The notes: generated by a model from the sequence alone, not told the origin. DNA of 33,451 bases from Nitrosomonadales bacterium (GCA_016197305.1 JACPVZ010000138.1:1-33451), one strand, 5' to 3'. Positions 1-7,307 are shown, counted from the stretch's first letter. Numbers and translations are program-made.

Positions 1-84
1 GTGTTGCCCGGAATGCGTTTCAAACGAACCAACGGGGTATTGCCAACAAAAGACTCTATCGAGGGGTACATCGTCCTGCCTTGA
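1..84 (+). CDS. possible C-terminal tail of a plus-strand gene (partial)
   Basis: Frame 1 is open from the first base of the window to a TGA at 82-84 and would give 27 residues ending in GYIVLP. It is followed by an inverted repeat at 111-134 and then by the 3' end of a convergent gene, which is where the end of a plus-strand gene would be expected. The fragment is too short to recognise a family, and chance openness over 27 codons is quite possible. Confidence 0.22.
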   Translation: MLPGMRFKRTNGVLPTKDSIEGYIVLP

Positions 85-110
85 TTTTTGCAAAGGGTGC
101 AATCATAACT

Positions 111-134
111 GCGCCCGCAGAAAACTGCAGGCGC
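111..134. terminator. inverted repeat between convergent gene ends
   Basis: GCGCCCGCAG, a four-base AAAA loop, then CTGCAGGCGC form a 10-bp stem with one mismatch. It lies 19 bases past the stop of the dienelactone hydrolase gene (minus strand) and 27 bases past the possible plus-strand tail. No clear T-run follows on either strand, so it is only a candidate bidirectional terminator. Confidence 0.4.
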
Positions 135-153
135 GATTGAAACAGGATGCCTG

Positions 154-945
154 TTATGGCTTCGCGAATATCTCTTTCAGGAACACCGTCGCCTGGCGCC
201 ATGAATCCTTGTCTGCCTCGACGTTGTAGGCCAGCGGCAGCTTGAACTTCCTGCCCAGCTCATCTGCTTCCTGGTTGGTGAAGGCGTGTTGCGCGCCGGG
301 ATAGGTCACCACCCGGTAGTCCGCACCGGCCGCATCCATCTCCTTCCTGAACGCGGCGACACTGTCCGCGCCTATCATCGGATCGGCCTCGCCGCTGAAC
401 GACACGATGCGCGCCTTGATCTTGCCTGGCTGCGCGGGGCTGTCGGTACCCAGCGAGCCATGGAAGCTCGCCACGCCTTTCAGCTCCTCGCCCATGCGCG
501 CCATGTTCAGCACGATGCTGCCGCCGAAACAATAACCGATCGCGGCCATCTGGCTGGCATCGACGCTCCTCTCCTTGCGCAACAACTTCATGCCGGCCTC
601 GAAGCGCGCCTTGGCCACAGGCATGTTCTTGCTCACCTCGGTGGCGAATTTTCCGGCCTCATCGGGATGGTGCGCCTGCTTGCCATCGCCGTACATGTCC
701 ACGGCCAGCGCGGTGTAGCCCAGCTCCGCCAGCATGCGTGCGCGCTTGCGCGCATACTCGTTGTGCCCCCACCACTCATGCACTACCAGCACCGCCGGAC
801 GCTTGCCCTTGAACGCATCGTCCCAGGCGATATAGCCTTTCAGCGTCACGCCATCGGCCCGATAGCTCACTTCCTTGCCGTGCACCGCGGCCTGAGCCAC
901 CGCGCTGCCCGCACACAACAACACCGCCAGCAAAAATCTTTTCAT
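154..945 (-). CDS. exported dienelactone hydrolase family protein
   Basis: Alpha/beta-hydrolase of the dienelactone hydrolase family, 263 residues. The N-terminus (MKRFLLAVLLCAGSAVAQAA) is a typical Sec signal peptide, so the mature enzyme is probably periplasmic. Visible family motifs are HEWWG near residue 56, the nucleophile elbow GYCFGG with Cys139, an Asp in GEADPMIG, and the His of GAQHAFTN, giving the Cys-Asp-His triad. The ATG at 945 is chosen over a TTG 15 bases upstream because GGAGG lies six bases before it and because the signal peptide then starts correctly. It is the last gene of a minus-strand series, 45 bases after the phosphodiesterase-like gene. Family members hydrolyse dienelactones or other small esters; the substrate here cannot be told. 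Confidence 0.88.
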   Translation of the reverse strand: MKRFLLAVLLCAGSAVAQAAVHGKEVSYRADGVTLKGYIAWDDAFKGKRPAVLVVHEWWGHNEYARKRARMLAELGYTALAVDMYGDGKQAHHPDEAGKFATEVSKNMPVAKARFEAGMKLLRKERSVDASQMAAIGYCFGGSIVLNMARMGEELKGVASFHGSLGTDSPAQPGKIKARIVSFSGEADPMIGADSVAAFRKEMDAAGADYRVVTYPGAQHAFTNQEADELGRKFKLPLAYNVEADKDSWRQATVFLKEIFAKP

Positions 946-990
946 AATCGCCTCCGTCAAAATTAAACCGCCACCAACGTCACCCGACGT

Positions 991-1749
991 TCAAAACACA
1001 AACTCCCGCCCCTGATGCTGGCGTTCCGGCCGGAACGCACCACAGGCGGCCATGACCTCTGCAAAAATCGCCTCCTCCTTGCCCGGCTCCATGTGCGTGA
1101 TCAGCAGCTGCACCCGGCGCTGCAGGCGCGCCAGGCCGAGCGCCAGCGATTCGGCGGACAGATGCCCGGATGCGGCATGACTGGCCGCATTCAGCAAGGT
1201 GGTCTCTATCATCAGGTAGCGCAGGTTGCCGATGCCGTTCAGCGCATCCCAGAATTCCACGCAATCCCCGGTGTCGCCGCTATATACGAAACTGGCATCG
1301 CCGCTATCCAGGCAATAGCCGACCGCCGGCACCGAATGCCGCACCGGCAGCGGCGTGATGCGCCGCTGGCCGAGCAGCGTCGTCACGCCCGGCGCGACCG
1401 GCACCAAGCGTATGTACGGGTGTTCGGGCGAGGGCAGCGCAGAGTAGTCCGGCCACAGCCTGCCATTCAGCATATCCTGTTGCAGCGCCGCGATGGTTTG
1501 CGGCAAGGCATGCACCAGCAGCGGACTGGAACGCAGGAAGGCCGCAGCATCGGCAAGCAGCGGCACAAAGCCGCTGTGGTCCAGATGCGCGTGGGTCAGG
1601 AACACATGATCCACCTGCGCCATCTGCTCCAGGCTCAGCTCCCCGACGCCGCTGCCCGCATCGATCAGGACATCCTCATCCAGCAGCAGTGTCGTCGTGC
1701 GTCTTGCGCCGCCTATCCCTCCGGAACAGCCGAGCACCGTCAGGCGCAT
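991..1749 (-). CDS. metallo-beta-lactamase-fold hydrolase, class II cyclic-nucleotide phosphodiesterase-like
   Basis: 252 residues with the metallo-beta-lactamase signature HAHLDH at residues 53-58, which binds two metals, followed by SGDTGD and a late ITHMEPG histidine. The stretch YLMIETT, then SGHLS, then LLITHMEPG resembles class II 3',5'-cyclic-nucleotide phosphodiesterases (CpdP/PDE1 type), so cAMP hydrolysis is the best guess. No signal peptide is visible, so it is probably cytoplasmic. The ATG at 1749 lies 10 bases after the hupE stop, suggesting co-transcription. If it does hydrolyse cAMP, it could matter for the cNMP-binding GGDEF protein at 17726-18691, but that is speculation. Confidence 0.75.
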   Translation of the reverse strand: MRLTVLGCSGGIGGARRTTTLLLDEDVLIDAGSGVGELSLEQMAQVDHVFLTHAHLDHSGFVPLLADAAAFLRSSPLLVHALPQTIAALQQDMLNGRLWPDYSALPSPEHPYIRLVPVAPGVTTLLGQRRITPLPVRHSVPAVGYCLDSGDASFVYSGDTGDCVEFWDALNGIGNLRYLMIETTLLNAASHAASGHLSAESLALGLARLQRRVQLLITHMEPGKEEAIFAEVMAACGAFRPERQHQGREFVF

Positions 1750-1759
1750 CGCTCACGCT

Positions 1760-2329
1760 CTATGCCATCGCCAGATAAACCGCGCACAGCGCAATGCCCG
1801 CGCCGGCGAAGCGGATGACGCGCGCCGGCAAGCGCTGTTGCATGGCCAAGCCGAACCCGATGCCGGCAACATGCAGCGACACCGTCGCCAGCATGAAGCC
1901 GAGCGCATAGGCCATGCCGGAAATAGCGGCAGGCATCTCGGCGCCGTGCGCATGGCCATGCCACAACGCGAACAATCCGGCCAGGCTGCCGCTCAACCAC
2001 AACGGCAGGCGCACCGCCGCGGCGACCAGCACACCGAGCAGCAGCACCGACAGCACGACCCCCTGCTCGGCGAACGGCAGGGCGACGCCCAACGCGCCCA
2101 ATGCGCTGCCCAAGGCCATCACGCCGACGAAGGCGAGAGGCACGGCCCACACCGACCGGCCGCCGATCTGCGCGGCCCACAATCCCACCGCCAGCATCGC
2201 ACAGACATGATCCAGGCCGCCGAACGGATGCAGCAGGCCGTGGACAAACCCGCCTGCATCCCCGCCGGGATGCGCAAAGGCAACGGATGGCAACAGCAAC
2301 GACGAAAGACTCCAGGCCGATTTGCTCAT
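1760..2329 (-). CDS. HupE/UreJ family metal permease
   Basis: 189-residue inner-membrane protein with an N-terminal signal-like segment ending in AFAHPGG and about six hydrophobic helices. It carries HupE/UreJ family motifs: HPFGGLDH near the N-terminus, AMLAVG, and ALWHGHAHGAE in the middle. Family members are secondary transporters for nickel or cobalt, usually next to hydrogenase or urease genes. Neither is present here; the neighbours are a fluoride channel and a phosphodiesterase-like gene. The start at 2329 is supported by an AGAGGGGGG purine run just upstream, and the gene begins 12 bases after the DUF190 stop, so it is probably in the same operon. Confidence 0.88.
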   Translation of the reverse strand: MSKSAWSLSSLLLPSVAFAHPGGDAGGFVHGLLHPFGGLDHVCAMLAVGLWAAQIGGRSVWAVPLAFVGVMALGSALGALGVALPFAEQGVVLSVLLLGVLVAAAVRLPLWLSGSLAGLFALWHGHAHGAEMPAAISGMAYALGFMLATVSLHVAGIGFGLAMQQRLPARVIRFAGAGIALCAVYLAMA

Positions 2330-2341
2330 GATCCCCCCTCT

Positions 2342-2647
2342 CTAGATGATCCCGGCCTGCACCGGGTAACGCACATAGAAGACTTCCAGGCCTTGCGCAC
2401 GCACCCTGCTCAGCAACTGCTCGGCAAGCAAGTCATCCAGAATGAACTCCACCTTGACCGCCAGCTCTCCGGCCAGCTCGAAAAAAGTCTCCTCATGCAA
2501 TCTGCCGTGCCGGCCGAAGCCCGCCATCGCATGGAATGCAGAACCGCCGTGCACCCCCAGCTCCCTGGCCTCCTGCAGCAACCATTCGTACAGCAGTTTG
2601 CCGGCATGATGCTGCTTTTCGGTGACATAAAAAATAAGCTGGTTCAT
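2342..2647 (-). CDS. DUF190 family protein (CrcB partner)
   Basis: About 101 residues of the DUF190 family (PII-like fold). Recognisable parts are an N-terminal beta strand (MNQLIFYVTE), the helix HAGKLLYEWLLQEARELG, and AFHAMAGFGRHGRLHEE, which matches the family's GxxGFGxxxxxH pattern. DUF190 genes often sit beside crcB, as here, and are suspected to modulate it, but the role is unproven. The ATG at 2647 is preferred over one at 2653 because AGGAG, which overlaps the crcB stop codon, is seven bases before the former and only two before the latter. The two genes are therefore probably translationally coupled. Confidence 0.85.
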   Translation of the reverse strand: MNQLIFYVTEKQHHAGKLLYEWLLQEARELGVHGGSAFHAMAGFGRHGRLHEETFFELAGELAVKVEFILDDLLAEQLLSRVRAQGLEVFYVRYPVQAGII

Positions 2648-2657
2648 CGTCATTCTC

Positions 2658-3044
2658 CTAGGAAGAGTGCAACCACTTGACCGTCTGGATACCCAATATC
2701 GTCATCACCAGCGAACCGCCGAGGTGCGCCGCAATGATACCCGCGCCCCACGCGTACTGTCCGCGCAGCAACAGCGTGACCGTCTCCGCCGAGAATGTCG
2801 AAAAGGTGGTCAGCCCACCGAGAAAGCCGGTGATGATCAACAACCGCCATTCCGGCGACAAACCGGGGTGCTGCATGAAGAATGCCACCGCCAGGCCGAT
2901 CAGATAGCCGCCCACCAGGTTGGCCGCCAGCGTGCCCAGCGGCAGTTCCGGCAGCGCCGGATTGAGCCACAGCCCCAGCCCCCAGCGCAGCCACGCGCCA
3001 CATGCAGCGCCTATCCCGATTGCGAAAAATGCATAGAACATCAT
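2658..3044 (-). CDS. crcB: fluoride ion channel CrcB (Fluc)
   Basis: 128-residue four-helix membrane protein with all Fluc landmarks: an Arg-Trp pair in [21 protein letters not shown] in helix 2, and [13 protein letters not shown] in helix 3, the Thr/Phe/Ser-rich element that lines the pore and holds the central sodium. Family members work as antiparallel dimers that export fluoride from the cytoplasm. The start is one of two consecutive ATGs (3044 or 3041), 12 bases after the stop of the upstream coiled-coil gene; no strong Shine-Dalgarno is visible. No fluoride riboswitch signature was seen before this gene or before the gene upstream of it. Confidence 0.95.
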   Translation of the reverse strand: MMFYAFFAIGIGAACGAWLRWGLGLWLNPALPELPLGTLAANLVGGYLIGLAVAFFMQHPGLSPEWRLLIITGFLGGLTTFSTFSAETVTLLLRGQYAWGAGIIAAHLGGSLVMTILGIQTVKWLHSS

Positions 3045-3056
3045 CTGGCTACCGGG

Positions 3057-3371
3057 TTATTTTTTCCATGCCTTGTCAAAATCGGCCTGGGATTTCGCAT
3101 ATCGCTTCTTGCCTTCAACATAGCGCTTTTCGGAGTGCGCCGACTTTTTACGGGCCGCATCCAGCTTGACCTTCATCTGTTCGATCTCGGCTTCGATCCC
3201 GGCCACCTGCTTCGCATCGGCATCGCGCTCCGCTTCCGCCGCCTCCATCTCGTCGCGCGCGACCTGCATCGCGGTCTGCAGCGTGGACAAGTCCTTGGCC
3301 AGCACCACCTGCGGCAAACCAGACAGCACTACAGCCAGCAACAGCGCGCCTGGCAACTTACATTCGAACAT
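3057..3371 (-). CDS. secreted coiled-coil protein of unknown function
   Basis: 104 residues. Residues 1-25 form a signal peptide ending VVLAKD. The rest is an almost unbroken charged helix (LQTAMQVARDEMEAAEAERD and onward) with heptad character, finishing in a lysine-rich tail (DFDKAWKK). It has no cysteines after the signal region and no catalytic motif. GGAGG five bases before ATG 3371 supports the start. It sits 54 bases after the ATP-grasp gene and 12 before crcB. I do not recognise the family; a small periplasmic helical bundle or scaffold protein would fit. Confidence 0.75.
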   Translation of the reverse strand: MFECKLPGALLLAVVLSGLPQVVLAKDLSTLQTAMQVARDEMEAAEAERDADAKQVAGIEAEIEQMKVKLDAARKKSAHSEKRYVEGKKRYAKSQADFDKAWKK

Positions 3372-3425
3372 AGGCCCCTCCGGATTTGTAGCATGCGGCC
3401 CGCAAGCCGGACCGCGCAGCGCATT

Positions 3426-4640
3426 CTACTCCAGCACCCGCACCACTGCGAAGCCGCCGCCCGGCGTGCGGAAATTGGTGGTCTGCCCCTGGTACAGGCG
3501 TGCCGCAACCAGTTGCACCTGCCCATCGTACACATAGCAGCGCACGTCGTATTTGAGCGCTTGCGACTCGCCTCCTTCCACAGCCACCACGCGCTCGCCC
3601 GGCACCGCCAGCCGCTGCGCGACATAGTCCGCCAGCATGATCTCCTCGAACACGCGCCGGGTCAGCTTGTCGCCGCGGTACGCGCCCTTGCTGCCGTAGC
3701 CGCTCGCCGGCTTGAAGAACCACTGCTTGCGCTCGGCCCACCATAGCTCGGCATCCGCCGCGCTGACGATGCGCGTCTGCGGGACACCCTGCAACAGCGC
3801 GGCTATACTGGCCTGCGACACCCCCGCGTTGCGCAACCACTCGCCATCGCTGAGCAGCGCCAGCTTGCGCTTGTCCGCATAGCGCCGGTAATGCGCGGGG
3901 TTCGGCGTCAGCACCACCTGCCGCTTTTCCCAGGCCGAACGGAGTTGCGGATATTGCCGCAAGTCGAAATCGGTCAGGCGGTTATAGACCAGATCGATGC
4001 GTTGCCCGGCGCAATACAGCCCATCGTCACGCGCCTGCAGCGCGGAGGGATCGACGATGTGCGCGGTGATGCCCGCGCGTTCGAGCATCTGCTGCGCCAG
4101 CAGGAATTCCGGGTAAAGGTATTGCGACACCGGCTGCTCATCGACAATAGCCACGGTATTGAGCGGCGTATCGCCGCGCACCAGACACCACTCGCGGCGG
4201 AACATCGCGATCAATACCTGCTCCAGATTCTCCTCGGCCGCAGCCGTTCCAGGCAGCAGCGCTGCGCGCTGGCTGTCGATCAGCAACGCATTGAGGAACG
4301 CACCGCCCGCATTGCTATTGATCTCGATCAGATGCGCGCCCTGCGCGTTGAGATGGAAGTCGTAGCCGTAGAACACACCCAGTTCGCCGCCATGCTCCCC
4401 GCTACCCACTGACCACTCACCACTCGCCACCACCTCTTCGACCGCGGCAATCACAGCACGCATCTGCTGAACTTGCGCCGCCGTGACGAATAGCGCCACA
4501 TCGGAAAACAAATGCTCATGCCCGGCGCTGACTGCCTGCTGAAATGCCGCCCCTTGAGCGTGGATCGCCGCGCCCAGCGCCGCGCGGTCTATCTTCGCGG
4601 CTTCGCCGTCCGCATTCAGGGCTTGCGCCGCATCAGCCAC
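3426..4640 (-). CDS. ATP-grasp-like protein of unknown substrate
   Basis: 404 residues from a GTG at 4640. AAGGGG lies seven bases upstream, and the start overlaps the last codons of the chalcone-isomerase-like gene, so the two are probably translationally coupled. Visible pieces are GYDFHLNAQGAHLIEINSNA around residues 85-110, which resembles an ATP-grasp metal-binding strand (E-x-N), and later FFKPASGYGSKGAYRGDK, a glycine-rich loop after a lysine. LKYDVRCYVYDGQVQLVAARL follows near the end. The metal-binding piece comes before the nucleotide loop, which suggests a permuted ATP-grasp fold as in glutathionylspermidine synthase-like enzymes. The carboxylate and amine substrates are unknown. 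Residues near 70-83 are encoded by a 7-bp repeat tract (4406-4433). Confidence 0.75.
   Translation of the reverse strand: MADAAQALNADGEAAKIDRAALGAAIHAQGAAFQQAVSAGHEHLFSDVALFVTAAQVQQMRAVIAAVEEVVASGEWSVGSGEHGGELGVFYGYDFHLNAQGAHLIEINSNAGGAFLNALLIDSQRAALLPGTAAAEENLEQVLIAMFRREWCLVRGDTPLNTVAIVDEQPVSQYLYPEFLLAQQMLERAGITAHIVDPSALQARDDGLYCAGQRIDLVYNRLTDFDLRQYPQLRSAWEKRQVVLTPNPAHYRRYADKRKLALLSDGEWLRNAGVSQASIAALLQGVPQTRIVSAADAELWWAERKQWFFKPASGYGSKGAYRGDKLTRRVFEEIMLADYVAQRLAVPGERVVAVEGGESQALKYDVRCYVYDGQVQLVAARLYQGQTTNFRTPGGGFAVVRVLE
4406..4433. repeat. 7-bp imperfect tandem repeat inside the ATP-grasp gene
   Basis: Plus-strand units CCACTGA, CCACTCA, CCACTCG and a degenerate CCACCAC follow one another. 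They encode a Ser/Gly/Glu-rich linker (VVASGEWSVGSGEHGG) on the minus strand. Because seven is not a multiple of three, a gain or loss of one unit would shift the frame. Confidence 0.7.
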
Positions 4641-5199
4641 CCAGCAGCCCCTTCTTCAGCTCGCCGCTGACCGGGTTCTTGCCTATCCAGATCGACAGCA
4701 GTGCGCGGTAGAAATCCTCGCCGGGCACCCGGCCCAGCTCCGCGCCGTTCAGGCTGACGCGCATGCTGCCGCCCGGCAGCCAGTCGATCGCGATCACGTC
4801 GCCCTTCTTGACCTCCTTGATCGCGGCGAACAGCTGGTCGAACGCGTTCATCCGCTCGCGCAGCGCCACCAGCTCCTGCTCGCTGTGGTTGTTCTCGATG
4901 CCCTTGCGAAAACCTTTCAGGAAACGCTCGGTGCCCGCATCGCCCACCACCACATGCAATGCGATGCGCTTCGCCCCCGTGTCGGCCAGTATCGCCTCGG
5001 CGCTGTTCTTTTTCTCGCCCAGATACAGTCCGGCCACGTACATCTTGAAAAACAAAATACTGCGCACACCCGCGCCGTTCAGCACCAGCTGGGCATTCTC
5101 CACCTGCACCCTGTCATCCAGCCTCGCGCCTTCCAGCTCCAGCGCGACAGCGTTCCAGCTCAGCAACAAGCTGACAAGCAGCAAGAATAGTTTGTTCAT
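4633..5199 (-). CDS. chalcone isomerase-like periplasmic protein
   Basis: 188 residues with a clear signal peptide (MNKLFLLLVSLLLSWNAVA). The mature part matches the bacterial chalcone-isomerase-like family (Chalcone_3): LVLNGAGVRSILFFKMYVAG, YLGEKK, then KRIALHVV, and a C-terminal LNGAELGRVPGEDFYRALLSIWIG. These bacterial relatives are not expected to cyclise chalcones; the fold binds fatty acids or other small hydrophobic ligands in related proteins. GGGAG seven bases before ATG 5199 supports the start. It leads a minus-strand series and overlaps the ATP-grasp gene by eight bases. Confidence 0.88.
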   Translation of the reverse strand: MNKLFLLLVSLLLSWNAVALELEGARLDDRVQVENAQLVLNGAGVRSILFFKMYVAGLYLGEKKNSAEAILADTGAKRIALHVVVGDAGTERFLKGFRKGIENNHSEQELVALRERMNAFDQLFAAIKEVKKGDVIAIDWLPGGSMRVSLNGAELGRVPGEDFYRALLSIWIGKNPVSGELKKGLLGG

Positions 5200-5250
5200 T
5201 TATTCACTCCCATCAATCCGCACACGCATTGGCACCCGTATATAGCCCCT

Positions 5251-5318
5251 GTAGGAGCGGCTTTAGCCGCGAATTTCCTGTCATTCAAAATAGCAATCGC
5301 GGCTCAAGCCGCTCCTAC
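5251..5318. repeat. inverted pair of GTAG-headed REP palindromes (REP family i)
   Basis: GTAGGAGCGGCTTTAGCCGC at 5251-5270 and its near-perfect inverted copy at 5297-5318 flank a 24-base spacer. Each copy is itself a palindrome, and the pair forms a BIME-like cruciform. It lies just after the fadA stop (5341) and before the chalcone-isomerase-like gene, where it may stabilise or end the fadA transcript. The GTAG head is typical of REPs moved by RAYT transposases, and a RAYT lies 1.3 kb away, though that one is surrounded by a different REP family. Confidence 0.85.
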
Positions 5319-5340
5319 CAAAACCGCTGCCCGCCAAAGA

Positions 5341-6537
5341 TCAAAGCGCTTCGAAGATCCCCGCCGCGCCCATCCCCGTCCCGATGCACATCGTCACCAT
5401 GCCGTATTTCTGCTTGCGGCGGCGCAGGCCGTGCAGCAAGGTCGCGGTGCGGATCGCGCCGGTCGCGCCCAGCGGATGGCCGAGCGCGATCGCGCCGCCC
5501 AGCGGATTGACGATGGCCGGGTCAAGACCCACATCGCCGATCACCGCCAGCGATTGCGCGGCGAAGGCCTCATTGAGTTCGATCCAGCCCATATCGTTCA
5601 ACGACAATCCCACCTGCTTCAGCACGCGCGGGATCGCTTCCTTCGGCCCGATGCCCATGATCTCCGGCGGCACGCCCGCGACCGAGAAGCCGAGAAATTT
5701 GCCGATCGGCGTCAGGTTATAGCGCTTCAGTGCGACCTCGGAGCACAGCAGCACCGCGCCCGCGCCGTCCGACATCTGCGAACTGTTGCCCGCGGTCACC
5801 GAACCATTCTGCGCGAACACCGTTTTCAATTTACCCAACGCTTCCAGGCTGGTGTCGCCGCGCGGCCCTTCGTCCTGCGCCACCTCGCGCGTTTTCACCT
5901 TCACCTCGCGGCTGTTCATGTCGCCGATATGCTCGCTGATCCGGTACGGCGTGATCTCGTTCTCGAATTCGCCGTTGTTGATGCCGGCCAGCGCGCGCAG
6001 ATGGCTCTGCAGCGCGAACGCATCCTGCGCCTCGCGCGTGACCTTCCAGCGTTCCGCGACCTTCTCCGCCGTCAGCCCCATGCCGTAAGCGATGCCGACA
6101 TGCTCGTTCTCGAAGATGGCGGGATTGAACGCGATCTTGTTGCCCATCATCGGCACCATGCTCATGCTCTCGGTACCCGCCGCGATCATCACCTCGGCTT
6201 CACCAAGACGAATGCGATCCGCCGCCAGTGCTACCGCCTGCAAACCGGAAGAACAGAAGCGGTTGACCGTCAGCCCCGGCACGGTATCCGGCAATCCCGC
6301 CAGCAGCAGCGCGATGCGCGCCACGTTCATGCCCTGCTCCGCTTCCGGCATCGCACAGCCGACGATCACATCGCCGACGCTGGCCGGATCGAGCGACGGT
6401 GCCTGCGCCAGCACGCTCTTCAGCACATGCGCCAGCAGATCGTCGGGCCGCGTGTTGCGGAACATCCCGCGCGGCGCCTTGCCCACCGGCGTGCGCGTCG
6501 CGGCGACGATGTAGGCTTCCTGGACTTGTTTGCTCAT
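5341..6537 (-). CDS. fadA: acetyl-CoA acyltransferase (3-ketoacyl-CoA thiolase)
   Basis: 398-residue thiolase that cleaves 3-ketoacyl-CoA with CoA to acetyl-CoA and a shortened acyl-CoA, the last step of beta-oxidation. The acylated nucleophile is the Cys of NRFCSSGLQ near residue 93; the catalytic His is in GGAIALGHPLGATG and the second Cys in CIGTGMGAAG. GCAMPEAEQGMNVAR and the overall pattern are close to B. subtilis FadA, which pairs with FadN as here. The start at 6537 has GAGAGG five bases upstream. The gene follows fadN in the same direction but is now separated from it by about 1.55 kb of REP/RAYT material. A second, broken copy of its first 17 codons lies at 7981-8031. Confidence 0.95.
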   Translation of the reverse strand: MSKQVQEAYIVAATRTPVGKAPRGMFRNTRPDDLLAHVLKSVLAQAPSLDPASVGDVIVGCAMPEAEQGMNVARIALLLAGLPDTVPGLTVNRFCSSGLQAVALAADRIRLGEAEVMIAAGTESMSMVPMMGNKIAFNPAIFENEHVGIAYGMGLTAEKVAERWKVTREAQDAFALQSHLRALAGINNGEFENEITPYRISEHIGDMNSREVKVKTREVAQDEGPRGDTSLEALGKLKTVFAQNGSVTAGNSSQMSDGAGAVLLCSEVALKRYNLTPIGKFLGFSVAGVPPEIMGIGPKEAIPRVLKQVGLSLNDMGWIELNEAFAAQSLAVIGDVGLDPAIVNPLGGAIALGHPLGATGAIRTATLLHGLRRRKQKYGMVTMCIGTGMGAAGIFEAL

Positions 6538-6565
6538 GATGACCTCTCAATTATTTGCGAAACAC

Positions 6566-6610
6566 GTAGGGGCGTATGGCATACGCCCTTTGGGTATAGC
6601 AATACGCCCT
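6566..6610. repeat. REP family ii copy plus degenerate copy after the RAYT stop
   Basis: A complete palindrome beginning GTAGGGGCGTATGGC lies at 6566-6588, and a decayed half-copy (GGGTATAGCAATACGCCC) at 6592-6609. The latter abuts the RAYT stop codon at 6610-6612. The complete copy is 28 bases upstream of the fadA start, so it lies in the fadA leader. Confidence 0.85.
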
Positions 6611-7173
6611 TATGGATGCAAGGAATCTTCCATCCATCGTTGCGGGTTGTTGGCAATATATTCGGCAATGCAATTGTAATCGTCATCGTTACGGATGACG
6701 TGTTCGTAATAGTTGCGCTGCCATACCGGCTCGCCGGGAGTGCCGCGAATTTCATTGATACGCCTACTCACGGCAGATTTAAAACCACGCACCATCGCCC
6801 CGATATTACGCGATGGCGACGTAGGGGCGTATGGCAATACGCCCTTGTTGTGGGAATACGCCATTTTATGTTCATCACGGGACGAGGGCGTATTGCCATA
6901 CGCGCCTACGATGTGGACGATGCCGTGCAAATGATTGGGCATCACCACAAATTCACCGCATTCGATTTCTGATCGAACATCTGCCGATCTCAACCACTCC
7001 GATGCAACGATCTCGCCATATTTGTTCAATCGCATCATGCCTCCCTCGATTTCACCAAACAAACATTCCCGGTTACAGACGCAAACAGTCACAAAATACG
7101 CCCCGGCTTGCGAATAATCATATCCCTTCAAACGAAGGCTACGACGGTGACGCTCACTTGGTTGATCGGACAT
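6610..7173 (-). CDS. REP-associated tyrosine transposase (RAYT, Y1/HUH family)
   Basis: 187-residue single-strand transposase of the IS200/IS605-related RAYT group. RRSLRLKGYDYSQAGAYFVT opens the Y1 domain, and the HUH metal motif is MPNHLHG with His81 and His83. The candidate catalytic tyrosines are Tyr155/Tyr156 in WQRNYYEHVIRND, and the C-terminus (YIANNPQRW) is typical. ATG 7173 is chosen with GGAAG six bases upstream; the longer open frame upstream only reads through a REP. Residues about 89-118, between the HUH motif and the tyrosine, are encoded by an inverted pair of REPs (6821-6909) kept in frame. REPs of the same family also sit before and after the gene. Both motifs are intact, so it may be active. 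Confidence 0.92.
   Translation of the reverse strand: MSDQPSERHRRSLRLKGYDYSQAGAYFVTVCVCNRECLFGEIEGGMMRLNKYGEIVASEWLRSADVRSEIECGEFVVMPNHLHGIVHIVGAYGNTPSSRDEHKMAYSHNKGVLPYAPTSPSRNIGAMVRGFKSAVSRRINEIRGTPGEPVWQRNYYEHVIRNDDDYNCIAEYIANNPQRWMEDSLHP
6821..6909. repeat. inverted REP family ii pair inside the RAYT coding sequence
   Basis: GTAGGGGCGTATGGCAATAC starts the copy at 6821-6844, and an inverted copy with one mismatch ends in CTAC at 6886-6909. A degenerate fragment (GGGAATACGCC) lies between them. On the minus strand the pair is translated as VGAYGNTP... to ...GVLPYAPTS within the transposase. Confidence 0.88.
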
Positions 7174-7184
7174 GTTCGTCTTCC

Positions 7185-7256
7185 GTAGGGGCGTATGGCC
7201 TACGCCCTGTGTTGCGCGGTTACCGGTTATCAAGGGCGTATGCCATACGCCCCTAC
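7185..7256. repeat. inverted REP family ii pair before the RAYT
   Basis: Copies at 7185-7207 (GTAGGGGCGTATGGCC head on the left) and 7234-7256 (CTAC on the right) form a head-out inverted pair 12 bases before the RAYT start. The flank at 7257-7272 resembles the last codons of fadN (GGAATTAAAT on the minus strand), the same flank as at the REP copy 8064-8087. Confidence 0.88.
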
Positions 7257-7307
7257 GATTTAATTCCTCAATGTTTTGTCATCGGCGGCAAACGCGATGC
7301 ATATCAC

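Noticed and set aside
3045-3430. Fluoride riboswitch upstream of crcB or of its preceding gene
   Set aside because: I looked for the conserved riboswitch core before crcB and before the coiled-coil gene and saw nothing matching.
5431-6972. A 513-codon plus-strand frame across fadA and the RAYT
   Set aside because: It crosses two real minus-strand genes and REP palindromes and has no domain.
7174-7233. N-terminal extension of the RAYT upstream of ATG 7173
   Set aside because: The added residues only translate the REP pair at 7185-7256; a ribosome binding site precedes ATG 7173 and homology begins there.
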